This document shows positions 29,894 through 40,300 of a stretch of DNA of 64,000 nucleotides, piece after piece. Every line of letters starts with the position of its first letter. Within the stretch, counting starts at the first letter, position 1. The notes beneath the pieces were generated by a model, which made no database searches, was not told where the DNA came from, and was given only the letters and a program-made list of their open reading frames with translations. The position numbers were made by a program, and so were the translations under genes. The DNA comes from Anthracocystis setariae (Eukaryota > Basidiomycota > Ustilaginomycetes > Ustilaginales > Ustilaginaceae): positions 310,001-374,000 of the forward strand of contig CAKMXJ010000001.1 of assembly GCA_928724745.1 (NCBI GenBank). Direction: 5' to 3'.

Positions 29894-32800
29894 TTACGAG
29901 GATGACGCAGGAGGCTGGCGGGCACGCCAGGCGTCGAGAACCGCAGGATCCGTTACGGAGGATGCAGGGACCCACTGATCACGACCAGCGTGACCGAAAC
30001 GGACTAGATACTGTGCGCCGCGCGTCCGAAGAGTGCGCTCTTTGAGAATCTGTGTAACTCGGTGCTCCGGAGCGGGCGGCCCAGCCGGCGTAAAGACCTC
30101 GAGGTGCTGAATGGATATAACGGGATGAAGGCGCGAGTCGGCCGGCAGGTCAAGTTCGTAGGCGAGGTCACTAACAACGCGGTTTATGCGATAAGGTCCA
30201 AGTCGTTGCACTCCTAGACGGCGATCGAGAGGCAGGTGGCTCCGGGGAACACCATAACCGTCACCAACGTTCAGCCAGACCCAATCCCCGACTTGGAGAG
30301 AAGGTGGAGGTTGATGAAGCTTATCGTAGCGTTGTTTCATGTACGCCTGTGCGGAGGCAAGATGGTCAAGCGCCTCCTGCCGAAAGAGCACGCGACGCTC
30401 TGCAATGGCAAGGTCGCCAGCTGGTGAGGGTTCCCGAAGAAGAGGAGAGTCATGCTGGAGGGCCGTGAAGGGGTCGCGAAGCTTAAGACCATAGAGCAGG
30501 TCATTTGGCGCAGCGTTAAGCGAGGAATTGGTACGATTACCTAGCAGGAGCTCCACCATGGGGAGGTGATTAGCCCAATCATCGATCCACGCGTTGCACA
30601 AGCCTCGCAGAGCCATTTCGACAGACTGGATTGCCCGCTCGCTTTGGCCGTCGCTTTTGTGATGCGCAGCGGAGTGGCTGAGCTCGCAGCCGTAGCGAGC
30701 ATTGAGGCTTTTCCAAAAGGTTGACGTCAGGCGCGGATCCCGATCACTGATAAGTCGAGTGGGGTACCCAACATGCGGAAGGAGGCGCTCGGCGAAGCGA
30801 AAGCTCCACTGTTCTGCGGTCCAGCTGGTAGCGCCCGGAAGGAGATAAACTCGACGTGTGGCCGTGTCCGTTACGACTAGAATGGTATCAAGTAGATCGC
30901 GATCAAAATGGGAACGAACTGGAGGAAGTCGAACAATGAAGTCGCAAGAGAGAGTCGCGAACGGGACGCCGGTGCTGGGGAGAGGTTGTAAGGCGCCGTA
31001 GGGCCGATGCCGTTGCGTTGCGATTTGCTGACAGTGTGCGCAACGTCGAACAAAAGCTTCAACATGCCGGAGTAGATGGGGCGCATAAGCGACACGGCGA
31101 AAACGTTCGAATGTGTCTTTGATACTAAGGTGTCCAGCATGCGCGAGCGTAATGACTTGAGTAAGCGCCGACGGACCAATGCAGTAACGCCACTTGTCGC
31201 CGTCGTCGACTTTGAAAAGTATGTCGGCGTCATCGAGTCCCCAGCCGGTCGATTGAAAGGGGCGCTTGCCGTCCGCTTTCGCAATAAGATCGGAGCGAGT
31301 TCGAGCGAACGCGGAATCGGAAAGCTGACCTGATACAATAGCGTCTCGGAGCGTGGGAGTGAGCGTAACGGAATGGGCGGAGGCGGCGATGGAGGAAGTG
31401 TCGGCGGCTTGAATTCTACTCAGCGCATCTACATGCGTCATATACATGCCCTTCCTGTGCATGATCTGCAGCTTTGGGCGGAACTCCGCAAGGATGAGGG
31501 CGAAGCGGATGAGGCGAGGATTACGGGCTGCTGGCGTTACTGAGAATGGTTTGGCGTCCGCGATGCCTGTGACGGCGAGATGATCAGTAAACAAGATGTG
31601 TGGACCCGGCGAGGCGTCTAGGAAACGTTTAACGCGCTGTAATGCCCATACCGCAGCCGCGGCTTCCAGCTCCGTGGGCCAGTAAGCGCGCTCGGCAGGC
31701 TGGAGCGCACGGGAGTCGAACCATATCGGCGCCTCAGCAGGTTCCGAATTTGACTGCACAGCCCGATTCTGATGCAAGGCCAGGGCAAAACCATGTTGCT
31801 GTGAAGCGTCGACATAGACAAGGAATGGCTTCGTATAATCTGGAAAGTGGAGGACCTTGTTCTGCAGAATGGCTTTCAACTCGGTTAGGGCCTGTTCGGC
31901 CATCGGGTCAACCGGGACGGCCGTGGAGGAACAGTGTTTTTTACGTGCTTGACCACCGGGCGGCGCTCCTTTGAGCAATTGAGTCTTCAGGCGTTGAAGC
32001 GGCTGAATAAGGGCGGCGAACCGTGACACGTAGGCCTTATAGTAGGAGAAGAAACCTACCACGTACTCCAGCTGATTCAATGTATCCGGGTACTGAATAT
32101 TCTGGATGGCGGCGCATTTGTCGGGGTGCAATCGTGTGCCGGTTCCAGAAACAAGATGGCCAAGGAGCGGAACCTCCGAACGCGCGACGTGGGCCTTGTC
32201 GCGGGCAAGGGTGAGACCAAGGTTGCGCATGACTTCCATGACGGCTCTGACGTCCGCAAGATGGTCGGCGGCGGAAGTAGAACGGACACCGAAGTCGTCC
32301 ACGTAAACGAACGTCTTGTCGGATAGGCCGGCTGCGGCGAAAGCCTCCGTCAGGGTACGTTGGAGGAAGGCTACCGAGCGTGACTGCCCCATGATTGTAC
32401 ATGAAAGTGTCTCCTGGCCACGGTGAGTGAGGACCGTGGCCTTCCAGCGATCGTCGACATGTAGAGGCATCTGATAAAAAGCTTTACGCAAGTCAAAGGT
32501 AGTAATAAACTTTGCGCCTGCGAGACTTTCCCGAAGATCGTCTGGATTTGGCAGTGGATAGTGGTCAGGCTCCACGACTTGGTTAAGCTGACGCAAATCC
32601 ACCACCGGCCGCGGCTTACCGTTGCGATAGACGACGAAGACGGGCCAGCCGCAAGGGGTTCCCGGAGGCGCTTTGGTAAGGCGACCTTGCTTTGTCAAGG
32701 TATCAAACACCTCATCAATGGCGCGGCGGTCGCGCGGTGACACACGGTAAAGACGGGGCTTGAATTGATGGGGGTTCTTGTCCAGGACCTGAGAAGGGAG

Positions 32801-33577
32801 GCGCATGGCATCACCAGTTCGAAGCAGACCGAGGTCTGCTCTCCAGACGTCAGGGTACTCGTCGAATAAGGCTAGTAAGGCAGACCGGAGCGCAGGATCA
32901 CATTCGGCATCGAAGATAGGAAGCTCGTCTGAGTCCGGCTGGTCTGGCACGACGGTGAAGGGCAGGGTATAGCGTTCCATATCGGGTGGAGCGCGCATAT
33001 CGGGCGCCAACACCCCGGCTGGGACCAATGCGGACGCGTCGGGCGGGGTGACGGCAAGAGCGGCGATGGGCTTGAGACAGTGACGCGTGTTGGTGCCAAC
33101 GGCCACACGGAGGCCGCACGATTGCAAGGAGACAACAGATTTGACCGCGTCGAACAACAGGCCATGGGCGATAATGAAGTCCATTCCGAGAATGAGACCG
33201 GGCGGAAGTGAGGCTAAGACGTGACATGTGACCGTGGTCCGGGCAACGGCGTGGGGAGGGCAGGGAATAAGGAGTTGGAACGTGGCAGAGCCGAGAGTGG
33301 AGACGGGGTTGCCGGCGGTGGTGATGCTGGTAGTGCGGTCGGACAGAGTGTGGTCAAAGGAAGCCAACAGGGACTTGGCAATCAGGGAGCAAGAAGCACC
33401 CGTATCGAGGCAAACCTCGATGACGGGCCCTCGCGTGGGTTGAACGGGGAGGCGAAGGTACGTCGGCACTAGGTGGAAGGTCGGCGTGGAAGGTTCGTGC
33501 GCGTCAACGATGGGCAACGGTTTGTCGGGGGGTGCACGTGGCGGGGAGACTCGAACGAGCGAGTTCCCCGCGATTCC
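29894..33577 (-). CDS. pol: Retrotransposon Pol polyprotein (protease-RT-RNase H-integrase-chromodomain)
   Basis: The frame runs from just after the gag UAG (33577) without interruption to TAA at 29894, with no early ATG; it is in the same frame as gag. Numbering residues from codon 33517: aspartic protease DTGAS at 38-42; reverse transcriptase with KPRPVVDLRQLN near 305 and catalytic YVDD at 405-408; RNase H starting LVYVDAS near 570; an integrase zinc-binding H-H-C-C near 790-830; and the integrase core with CDF, SDRD and SDGQSERA supplying D, D and E. Near the C-terminus, VTQILKER...QYLVRF...QWVPAS is a chromodomain-like module that may steer integration. All catalytic residues I can see are present. 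Expression as Gag-Pol by readthrough is inferred from the layout. Confidence 0.92.
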   Translation of the reverse strand, partial: GIAGNSLVRVSPPRAPPDKPLPIVDAHEPSTPTFHLVPTYLRLPVQPTRGPVIEVCLDTGASCSLIAKSLLASFDHTLSDRTTSITTAGNPVSTLGSATFQLLIPCPPHAVARTTVTCHVLASLPPGLILGMDFIIAHGLLFDAVKSVVSLQSCGLRVAVGTNTRHCLKPIAALAVTPPDASALVPAGVLAPDMRAPPDMERYTLPFTVVPDQPDSDELPIFDAECDPALRSALLALFDEYPDVWRADLGLLRTGDAMRLPSQVLDKNPHQFKPRLYRVSPRDRRAIDEVFDTLTKQGRLTKAPPGTPCGWPVFVVYRNGKPRPVVDLRQLNQVVEPDHYPLPNPDDLRESLAGAKFITTFDLRKAFYQMPLHVDDRWKATVLTHRGQETLSCTIMGQSRSVAFLQRTLTEAFAAAGLSDKTFVYVDDFGVRSTSAADHLADVRAVMEVMRNLGLTLARDKAHVARSEVPLLGHLVSGTGTRLHPDKCAAIQNIQYPDTLNQLEYVVGFFSYYKAYVSRFAALIQPLQRLKTQLLKGAPPGGQARKKHCSSTAVPVDPMAEQALTELKAILQNKVLHFPDYTKPFLVYVDASQQHGFALALHQNRAVQSNSEPAEAPIWFDSRALQPAERAYWPTELEAAAAVWALQRVKRFLDASPGPHILFTDHLAVTGIADAKPFSVTPAARNPRLIRFALILAEFRPKLQIMHRKGMYMTHVDALSRIQAADTSSIAASAHSVTLTPTLRDAIVSGQLSDSAFARTRSDLIAKADGKRPFQSTGWGLDDADILFKVDDGDKWRYCIGPSALTQVITLAHAGHLSIKDTFERFRRVAYAPHLLRHVEAFVRRCAHCQQIATQRHRPYGALQPLPSTGVPFATLSCDFIVRLPPVRSHFDRDLLDTILVVTDTATRRVYLLPGATSWTAEQWSFRFAERLLPHVGYPTRLISDRDPRLTSTFWKSLNARYGCELSHSAAHHKSDGQSERAIQSVEMALRGLCNAWIDDWANHLPMVELLLGNRTNSSLNAAPNDLLYGLKLRDPFTALQHDSPLLREPSPAGDLAIAERRVLFRQEALDHLASAQAYMKQRYDKLHQPPPSLQVGDWVWLNVGDGYGVPRSHLPLDRRLGVQRLGPYRINRVVSDLAYELDLPADSRLHPVISIQHLEVFTPAGPPAPEHRVTQILKERTLRTRGAQYLVRFGHAGRDQWVPASSVTDPAVLDAWRARQPPASSS

Positions 33578-33580
33578 CTA
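33541..33580 (-). promoter_or_regulatory. Candidate stop-codon readthrough signal between gag and pol
   Basis: In element sense: the gag stop UAG (33580-33578), a six-base spacer GGAAUC, then a hairpin at 33571-33541. The stem is GCGGGGA+ACTCG paired with CGAGT+TCCCCGC, 12 bp with one bulged C, around the loop CUCGUU. The frame stays open on both sides. Stop followed by G and a nearby stable structure is the known form of structure-dependent readthrough signals. Confidence 0.65.
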
Positions 33581-34639
33581 GGCCGCCTGCATGACGACAT
33601 CCTCTTCCTGCGAAGAGAGGGACGTGTCTGGGGTGCCGGACTGGGACAAGGTCAAATAAGCTTCTTGGATTGCGTCGTACTGCGCGGTTTCGTAATCCGA
33701 ATCCTCGTCCACGTGGTGAGCTGCGGCCGCAGGCGGGTGGACTGCGAGACGCTTAGGACATTCGGCGTCCCAGTGCGAACCTTGACAGTGACGACAAGGA
33801 CGCAGAGGGGCGCGAATGGTCGCGTTGGCTGGTCGAGCCTGGTCGCGGCGAGGGGCGGAGGGTGCCTGGCTCTTGGCAGCGGAAGCGTGAGAGCGAGCAC
33901 TTCGCTTAAGATAAAGCTTGCGCTGGGCGATGCACATTTGACGAAAGGTGTTGGGGTCCACCTTGTCACTAACGGCTTCAGCGGTGAGCTGCTCTTGCAT
34001 GGTGTACGGGAGGCCGTTGAGGAGCCAGTGGACCAGCTGAGTGGGGGAGGTCTGTTTGGCGAGCCGGGCGAGACGCATGACGCGCTCGTGGTAAATGTTG
34101 TAGTCTTTGGTAATGTCGTATTTGACGTCCATGAGTTCTTGCAGAGCATCGGCCTCGCTCATACCAAAGCGAGCGCGGAGCAGTCGAATCCATGACTCCG
34201 GGCTGTGCTTGAGGGCGGCGTGCTCGATGGCGCCCAGGTTCGTGTGCCAGTCCACAGCCGTACCTTCGAGGCACTTGGGAAGGACGTCGCAGACGGCGCG
34301 GGCCGAGTAGGATTCGGTGGCGGCCTCGATGCGGCGGCAAAAGGTTTCAACGTCGTCGCCCTTTTCGGGGTTGAAGGTGGCCACGTCCTTCGGCTTCAGG
34401 ACGGTCGCCTTGTCATCAACCATTACGGGGAGGAACAGATCGTCGGCAGAGGCGTCGGAGCCGGTGGAGTCATCAGCCGGGACGCCGGCAGGAGGTACTG
34501 GAGTGGAGGGAGCACCTTGAGCGGCGACGAAACGGTGCATGAGGGTGAGGAGGGCGTCGATTTTCTGCTCGAGGCTTGACTGGTGAGCGGGAACCTCGGT
34601 AGCGGCCGAAGAAGCCGAGGAAGGGGCTGGGTCGGGCAT
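33578..34639 (-). CDS. gag: Retrotransposon Gag protein
   Basis: 353 residues from the ATG at 34639; the frame is also open upstream to a GTG at 34756, so a longer non-ATG form is possible. Gag forms the virus-like particle that packages the element's RNA. A Pro/Ala/Ser-rich N-terminus is followed by the Retrotrans_gag capsid domain (FCRRIEAATESYSARAV to FRQMCIAQRKLYL). A basic stretch leads to a CCHC zinc knuckle, CRHCQGSHWDAEC (C-x2-C-x3-H-x4-C). The chain ends in an acidic tail EEDVVMQAA at UAG 33578-33580, followed in frame by pol. Confidence 0.9.
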   Translation of the reverse strand: MPDPAPSSASSAATEVPAHQSSLEQKIDALLTLMHRFVAAQGAPSTPVPPAGVPADDSTGSDASADDLFLPVMVDDKATVLKPKDVATFNPEKGDDVETFCRRIEAATESYSARAVCDVLPKCLEGTAVDWHTNLGAIEHAALKHSPESWIRLLRARFGMSEADALQELMDVKYDITKDYNIYHERVMRLARLAKQTSPTQLVHWLLNGLPYTMQEQLTAEAVSDKVDPNTFRQMCIAQRKLYLKRSARSHASAAKSQAPSAPRRDQARPANATIRAPLRPCRHCQGSHWDAECPKRLAVHPPAAAAHHVDEDSDYETAQYDAIQEAYLTLSQSGTPDTSLSSQEEDVVMQAA

Positions 34640-34825
34640 AATGGAAGATGCAGGAGTGCCGGAGTGCGCGGATGGCGAGTTAGTGGTCTGGCGCAGAAGC
34701 TTGTCGACGTCGTCGACAAACGGATGGAGTTGCTTATGACGACGGGCGCGGAGCACCCAAGGCGGTGAAGAAGTAATGATGAAGAAGGGTGGGAAGGTGA
34801 AAAAATAGCGCTGAAGTTGTCGGAG

Positions 34826-34843
34826 ATATCGCAGAAGCTACCA
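34826..34843 (-). other. Primer-binding site, initiator tRNA-Met-like
   Basis: One base inside the 5' LTR the minus strand reads TGGTAGCTTCTGCG. TGG pairs with tRNA CCA, and the next bases imply an A1:U72 acceptor pair, a mark of eukaryotic initiator tRNA. The length of the match beyond about ten bases cannot be checked here. Confidence 0.6.
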
Positions 34844-34844
34844 A

Positions 34845-35032
34845 TGTCACACGTCGGCACAGCTTGTATGCGGAGTGTGAATAGAAAAGGCAGTAGATTG
34901 CAAGAAGGGGATGCGAACGAAGCTGAGACTATATACCCGGCCTAGTGTCCGTGTATGCGCTAGGCTGGCATGTGAGACATGTACGCCACGGAACGCTGAC
35001 TAAGCAACAGTCAGGTGCCGAGACACCTGACA
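34845..35032 (-). repeat. 5' LTR of the Ty3/gypsy element
   Basis: 188 bp, with no difference that I can see from the LTR at 29554-29741. It carries the element's promoter: on the minus strand TATATAG lies at about 34928-34935, with transcription expected to proceed towards gag. Confidence 0.93.
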
Positions 35033-35221
35033 CTTTTAGACAGCAAAGCTAAGTGTGGAATTACCCTCTCAAACAGAGTAAACATCTACCGTGCTATGAT
35101 GTACCACATACTTTCTACGACGCACTGAATGAGAACGAGTAACACGATCAATTGAGCAAAACAGAAATCAACATCTTGCTCACTACAACGACGCCGATTG
35201 TAAGCTATCGAGACATCGAGA

Positions 35222-36745
35222 TCACTGAAGAGCCTTAGGCGACAACGGCGTGCCCATGTTTGCGGGGAAAGCATAAGTAGGGTCCATATCCTTCAACCTC
35301 CTTCCACCCACGAGCACTGGCCCGTTCTTCTCCTGATACAGCCTCATCCTCTCCTCGATCTCGGGCCTGAACCACCTGAGCAGACCCTGAATTGGCCAAG
35401 CCGCCGCATCGGCCAGCGCGCAAATCGTGTGACCCTCCATCTGCTTGGTGAGTTCGTAGATCATGTCGATCTCACGGTTGTTACCCCTGCCCTCCTCGAA
35501 ACGCTCCATCATGTTGGCGAGCCAAGTGGTGCCTTCACGGCAAGGTGTGCACTGACCGCACGACTCGTGCTTGTAGAACTTGGCGAATCGTGAGATGGCC
35601 TGCACAACATCCGTGCTCTTGTCCATCACGATGACCGCACCAGTGCCAAGCGAAGATTGGTTCTCGCGCAGCGAGTCAAAGTCCATCAGCACCTCCTCGC
35701 ACTTGTGCTTGGGAAGGATAGGAACCGACGATCCACCGGGCACAATGCCGAGCAGGTTGTCCCAGCCTCCACGGATACCACCGCAGTGCTTCTCGATAAG
35801 CTCCTGAAGAGGAATCGACATCTCCTCCTCGACGACGCATGGGTTGTTGACGTGTCCGGAGATGGCGAACAGCTTGGTACCCTGGTTCTTGTCCCTACCG
35901 AATCCGGCAAACCAAGACGCACCACGGCGCATGATAGTTGGTGCAGCCGCAACCGTCTCGACGTTGGCGACAGTGGTGGGGCAACCGAAGAGACCGACAT
36001 CAGCGGGGAAGGGGGGCTTCAAACGAGGCTTGCCCTGCTTGCCCTCGATCGACTCGATGAGCGCGGTCTCCTCACCGCAAATGTAAGCACCAGCACCCTT
36101 GTGGACGTAGACGTCAAAGTCGTAACCGGAACCGCAGGCGTTCTTGCCGATGAGACCGGCATCGTAAGCCTCCTTGATAGCCTGCTGAAGGTGGGCGACC
36201 TCGAGGTAGAATTCACCACGGACGTAGATGTAAGCTGCGTTGGCGTTCATGGCGCGACCTGCAACGAGACAGCCCTCGACGAGCTTGTGAGGGTCACCAC
36301 GCATGATCTCACGGTCCTTGCAAGTTCCAGGCTCACCCTCATCGGCGTTGATGACGAGGTAGCGAGGGCGAGGATCCTTCTCCCAGCCGGGCTTGTTCAT
36401 GAAACTCCACTTGAGACCGGAGGGGAAACCGGCACCACCACGACCACGCATACCAGATGCCTTCATCTGCGAGATGATCCAGTCGTGGCCCTTGAGGAGG
36501 ATGTCCTTGGTGCGGTGCCAGTCACCACGGGACTTGGCGCCCTTGAGACCGTGGTCGTGGCGCATGTAAGCGTTCTGGAAGATACGGTCCTGGTCACGGA
36601 GACCACCGTGGGAGCGAACGGGAGTGTCGGTAACAGTGGCAAGACCGCGTGCCTGCGAAGGGGTGGCGCAAGCAACCTTAGTCGCATGAGTAAGGCTCGA
36701 AGCCGAGCGAGCGGCACTTCGAGCGACCAAACCTGCAAGAATCAT
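35222..36745 (-). CDS. NDUFV1: NADH:ubiquinone oxidoreductase 51-kDa flavoprotein subunit
   Basis: This subunit of respiratory complex I (nuo-51/NuoF homologue) oxidises NADH with FMN and passes electrons to an Fe-S cluster (N3) in the matrix arm. The 507-residue product has an Arg/Ala/Ser-rich mitochondrial presequence ([17 protein letters not shown]). The FMN/NADH fold follows: [45 protein letters not shown]. Cluster ligands are CGQCTPC with a later Cys in HTICALADA. The frame is open further upstream to a GTG at 36925, but the first ATG is 36745 and it begins the presequence. Single exon. The Ty3/gypsy insertion lies 185-190 bases past the stop and may affect transcript termination. Confidence 0.96.
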   Translation of the reverse strand: MILAGLVARSAARSASSLTHATKVACATPSQARGLATVTDTPVRSHGGLRDQDRIFQNAYMRHDHGLKGAKSRGDWHRTKDILLKGHDWIISQMKASGMRGRGGAGFPSGLKWSFMNKPGWEKDPRPRYLVINADEGEPGTCKDREIMRGDPHKLVEGCLVAGRAMNANAAYIYVRGEFYLEVAHLQQAIKEAYDAGLIGKNACGSGYDFDVYVHKGAGAYICGEETALIESIEGKQGKPRLKPPFPADVGLFGCPTTVANVETVAAAPTIMRRGASWFAGFGRDKNQGTKLFAISGHVNNPCVVEEEMSIPLQELIEKHCGGIRGGWDNLLGIVPGGSSVPILPKHKCEEVLMDFDSLRENQSSLGTGAVIVMDKSTDVVQAISRFAKFYKHESCGQCTPCREGTTWLANMMERFEEGRGNNREIDMIYELTKQMEGHTICALADAAAWPIQGLLRWFRPEIEERMRLYQEKNGPVLVGGRRLKDMDPTYAFPANMGTPLSPKALQ

Positions 36746-37350
36746 ATCGAGAGGTGCGAGTAGGCGATTGAAACGTCGAGGTTTGTCGAAGTTGTTGCGT
36801 GGGTGCGTCGAGATAAGTCGATTGGGAAGGTGCGACGAATGGTCAGTGATCGATATCCATGGATTTGGCGTTGGTGTAGTCTGTCGAAGCGGATGTGTGC
36901 TGTGTTGAAGGTTGCTACTACTCACTAGCTCTCTGCATGATGATCAATAGGGGAGATGATGTATGATGGTCAAAAAGATCATAGTCTGAGATTGGAGCAA
37001 TCTGCAATATACTTGGAATTGGAGATGAACTGCTCGGGTGGCACTCACTGCGACGGCTGCAAGCGGAGAGGAGAGCGCACTGTGCTGCTCTGCTGTGTTC
37101 TGCCTTTGAAATTGGTTTGCTTCGCTTTCGAGATGTGCTAATCTGGAAATTGGCTTTGGCTTATCGCACGGAATGAAAGAACGCGCTCCTCAGTCGACAC
37201 CCGCAAATTTGCCATTGCTGACCAAAGCACCGCACAGTGTAGGCCACACGCGCATCCAAATTCAACGCTTCCAATCAGCAGAGCCTCAATTCTCACCCAT
37301 TCACATTCGGATCCGCTTAGATTGAATCTCCTTACACCAAATCGGGGCTA
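36746..37350. other. Intergenic, complex I gene promoter to LINE
   Basis: About 600 bases that hold the promoter of the 51-kDa subunit gene and the flank of the LINE 3' end. No gene is visible. Confidence 0.5.
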
Positions 37351-40300
37351 AATCTTTAATCTTTAATAAATGCATTACAATACTATAAAAGAACACAAAA
37401 GAGTGTCGCAAACACAGACCACAAACCTTCGTGGGGGTGAGGCAAAGCGAGCCTTGCGCCCCGGCGAGGGTGGTCCCAAGTGTGGCACTCAAGAAAACAA
37501 AGAGAGGGAGAGAGGATGGTTAACCATAGCAAGAGCATTTCTTGCTAGGTGTGGTGCGAGTAAAGAGTGCTCGACGTATCGAAAGCTTGTCAAGCTGGAT
37601 TGGTATGTCTGGAAAGAGTTTGGGCCAGCAACAAATGCAGCGGCGATGGTTCCGTTCCAATCGGACAGTTTTGGCACAGCAGCCACATCTTTGCACTGAT
37701 TGCGCTGGAATCCAGTCCTGATCAGTACCTCCACGTTGCTGTGCGGCACGACCACACTTGTATCGCATTACAGTTCGGTAAGGCTTAGCCTTAGGCGCTG
37801 GGAGGGTTGGGAAACGGAACAACCAGCAATGAATGCAGAGATGAGTGTGAACCTCCACTCTTTGCTTGAGCGTGCAGCATATGCAATATTGCCTGTTCCT
37901 GATGCCCGTCCATTCAGGCAGATCAGGCGGGACAATGGTAGTCTGATTGGCATGTGTGCTGGTTGCCGCTGAGGGACCAGCTGTTGCAGACGTGTCGAGC
38001 GGAGGAGGCGCCTCGGTTTGGGGCCCTGCAGGTGGAGCATCTGTGACTGGAGCGACTTCCACATGTAGAGCTTGAACTGCCGAGAGAAGTGTGGCCGTGG
38101 TGGTAGGCCAAGTGGAGAGGAGCGAGATGTTTGTGCCACGTGTGGAAAACAGTTGGTTGCAATGAAGCCAGATGGTGTCGAAGTCTTCCGCCGAGACAGC
38201 AGAGGGACCTTGCCTCTGGCTGAGAGTGAGATCGAATAGGTGTTTAACAACTAGCGCTGGGATTTGGGTCAACCTCGGCGTGAGGCATGTCCAAATGCGT
38301 TCTGGCGCGTTTGTGTCAGACAAACCTTGTACTTCCTTAAAACAGGATTGTAGTTCCTCTACGACCAGAACAAAGAAGGTGCGTAGTCGGAATTGACTGT
38401 GTTGAACTTGGAAGGACCTCTCTGATGCGGGGAAGCCGAGGAGGATCTGGCTAGGTGTGGCGGAGACTTTGTGCCATGCAGGCACTTCCTTGCAGAATAG
38501 ACGCAGGATTTGCCAGCAGTGCTCCCAAACGATGCGCGTGGCTGGGCAAGTAAGGTAAGCATGGACGAAATCATGCTTTGTGTCGCAGATGAGGCAGTTC
38601 GGCGTCGACACCAAATATTTGGTGCCTTCGGTAATACGATGGACGGTGGGTCTTGTTATCATGCCATGAAGGAGCACAAACCACGCTTCGTGCGCTGCGC
38701 CAGGTAGAGGGAAGGAGTGGAAACTTTTCCAAACTTGTTTCCAATCCGCTTGGCGTAGATCTCGAAGATCATCGGTGAGAGTGGAGAGCGAGCGGTCGCC
38801 TGAAGCCGGTTTGTCTTGGAGCCATACCGGGACAAGAGGTGTGGTCGGCAATTCCGACATGCGCAGTGAGCGGACTGTGACTTCCTGGATCGGAATATCG
38901 TTCCAGCTCAGTGCTTGCCAGGGGAAAGTCGGACCAATGGAGGGAGGAAAGAGCATGATTGCCCGACCGGCAGCTGGCGGGCGAGTTGGAAGAGTCGGCA
39001 GTCCTTCACAAATCTTGGAGAGGACGATGGGCTTGAAGATTTGGAGGAGGTATGGCCAAAGGTTACGCAATGCGTTGAAGATCTTGCACATCTCCTCGTA
39101 AGAACGCATAGTTGCCGACCGAGGGGATACATGTGGCGAAGCCTCCGAATCCACCAAAGTCGGTGGTCCGACATGTGAAGGCAGCCAATTTCGATTAGTG
39201 GTGTGTGAAGAGAGATCACAGTACCACAAGATATCCGACAGCGAGACCAAGGCGTGTCTACCTAGACGACTAGAGATCCTTTCGATAGAGGCAGCAAATG
39301 ACCGCAAGAATGGGCTGCCGTCAATTTCCGACTTAGCCGCCGCTAGTTTCCAGCGGTTAATGCCAACCGTTTCCACGTCGCCGTGAAACAAGGCCGGCTT
39401 GCTCCATGGTAACATCAAGACCTGAGCTGGCGAGAGATCAGCGAGGTCGAACTTCCAGTTAAGGCTGAGCTTGAAGTTAACTTTGAGCAGTCGATGGAAG
39501 AAGTCTTCGTGGTTCTGTGGTGGATTGGGATCTGTTGAGAGGCCAAGCTGTGCTCTACCCTGGTGCAGCTTCTTGACAAACTTGGTCATATTGGTCTTCC
39601 TCACTTTTGCTGACGATGCGTGATGCATGAAGAGTAGCAAAGCGAAGGATTTATATGTCCAAAGCCAGTGTTGGAATGCGTCTCGAAACAAGAGGCCGAG
39701 GCTTCCTGTCGAGTTATCCATCACTAGTTCCGACCAGGAACGAACAAACTTCGCCAAGGCATTGCAAGATTGGAGGGAGTATCCCTAGACCGCCAAGTTC
39801 TTTAGGCGTGATTGAAATGTCCCACGCGATGGGCTTGCTGTACGAACAGTGCAGGAACGGTCGGACCCTTGCACGTATGATACGTTCAATCTCTTCCCAC
39901 GTGTGCCAGGATGCTAAGTATCCCACATCAAGAATGTGCCAGCAACAAGAAAGAAGGAACTGATTGACGATCTGAGCTCGAGCGAATACGCCGATTTTCG
40001 GCTTCATGTGATTCCAGCCATGGCCAAGTGCTTGCGTGAGGTTGTCTTCGATGACTGAGATCGGTGGCGGTTCGTCGGGATGAAGAACATAATGGCGACC
40101 GAGCAGCTTGAAGACCGATGTGCTTGAGCGTTGTTTGAAGCCGCTGGCGAATTCTTGTGCCCATAGAGGGGTATCTTCCATCTGCGAGTCGGAAGGCATA
40201 ATGATCGAAGCTTGGCTCTCACTGGTATTGAGTGTGGAGCCTGATGCTTTGTCGTATTTGCGGCAAGCTGCGTGATAGGCTCTCGCAGCTTCTGCGGAGC

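Larger units (their letters stand above)
29549..35037 (-). mobile_element. Complete chromodomain Ty3/gypsy LTR retrotransposon with target duplication
   Basis: The element itself is 29554-35032 (5479 bp), read on the minus strand: 5' LTR, primer-binding site, gag, in-frame UAG, pol, polypurine tract, 3' LTR. Both LTRs are 188 bp and I see no difference between them. The flanking bases CTTTT (29549-29553 and 35033-35037) are a perfect 5-bp target-site duplication. Gene order protease, reverse transcriptase, RNase H, integrase plus a C-terminal chromodomain places it among the chromoviruses. Catalytic motifs are intact. Together these point to a recent and possibly still mobile insertion, 185 bp downstream of the complex I 51-kDa gene's stop. 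Confidence 0.95.

Noticed and set aside
36746..36925. 60-residue N-terminal extension of the complex I 51-kDa protein
   Set aside because: It starts at a GTG; the ATG at 36745 begins a normal mitochondrial presequence.
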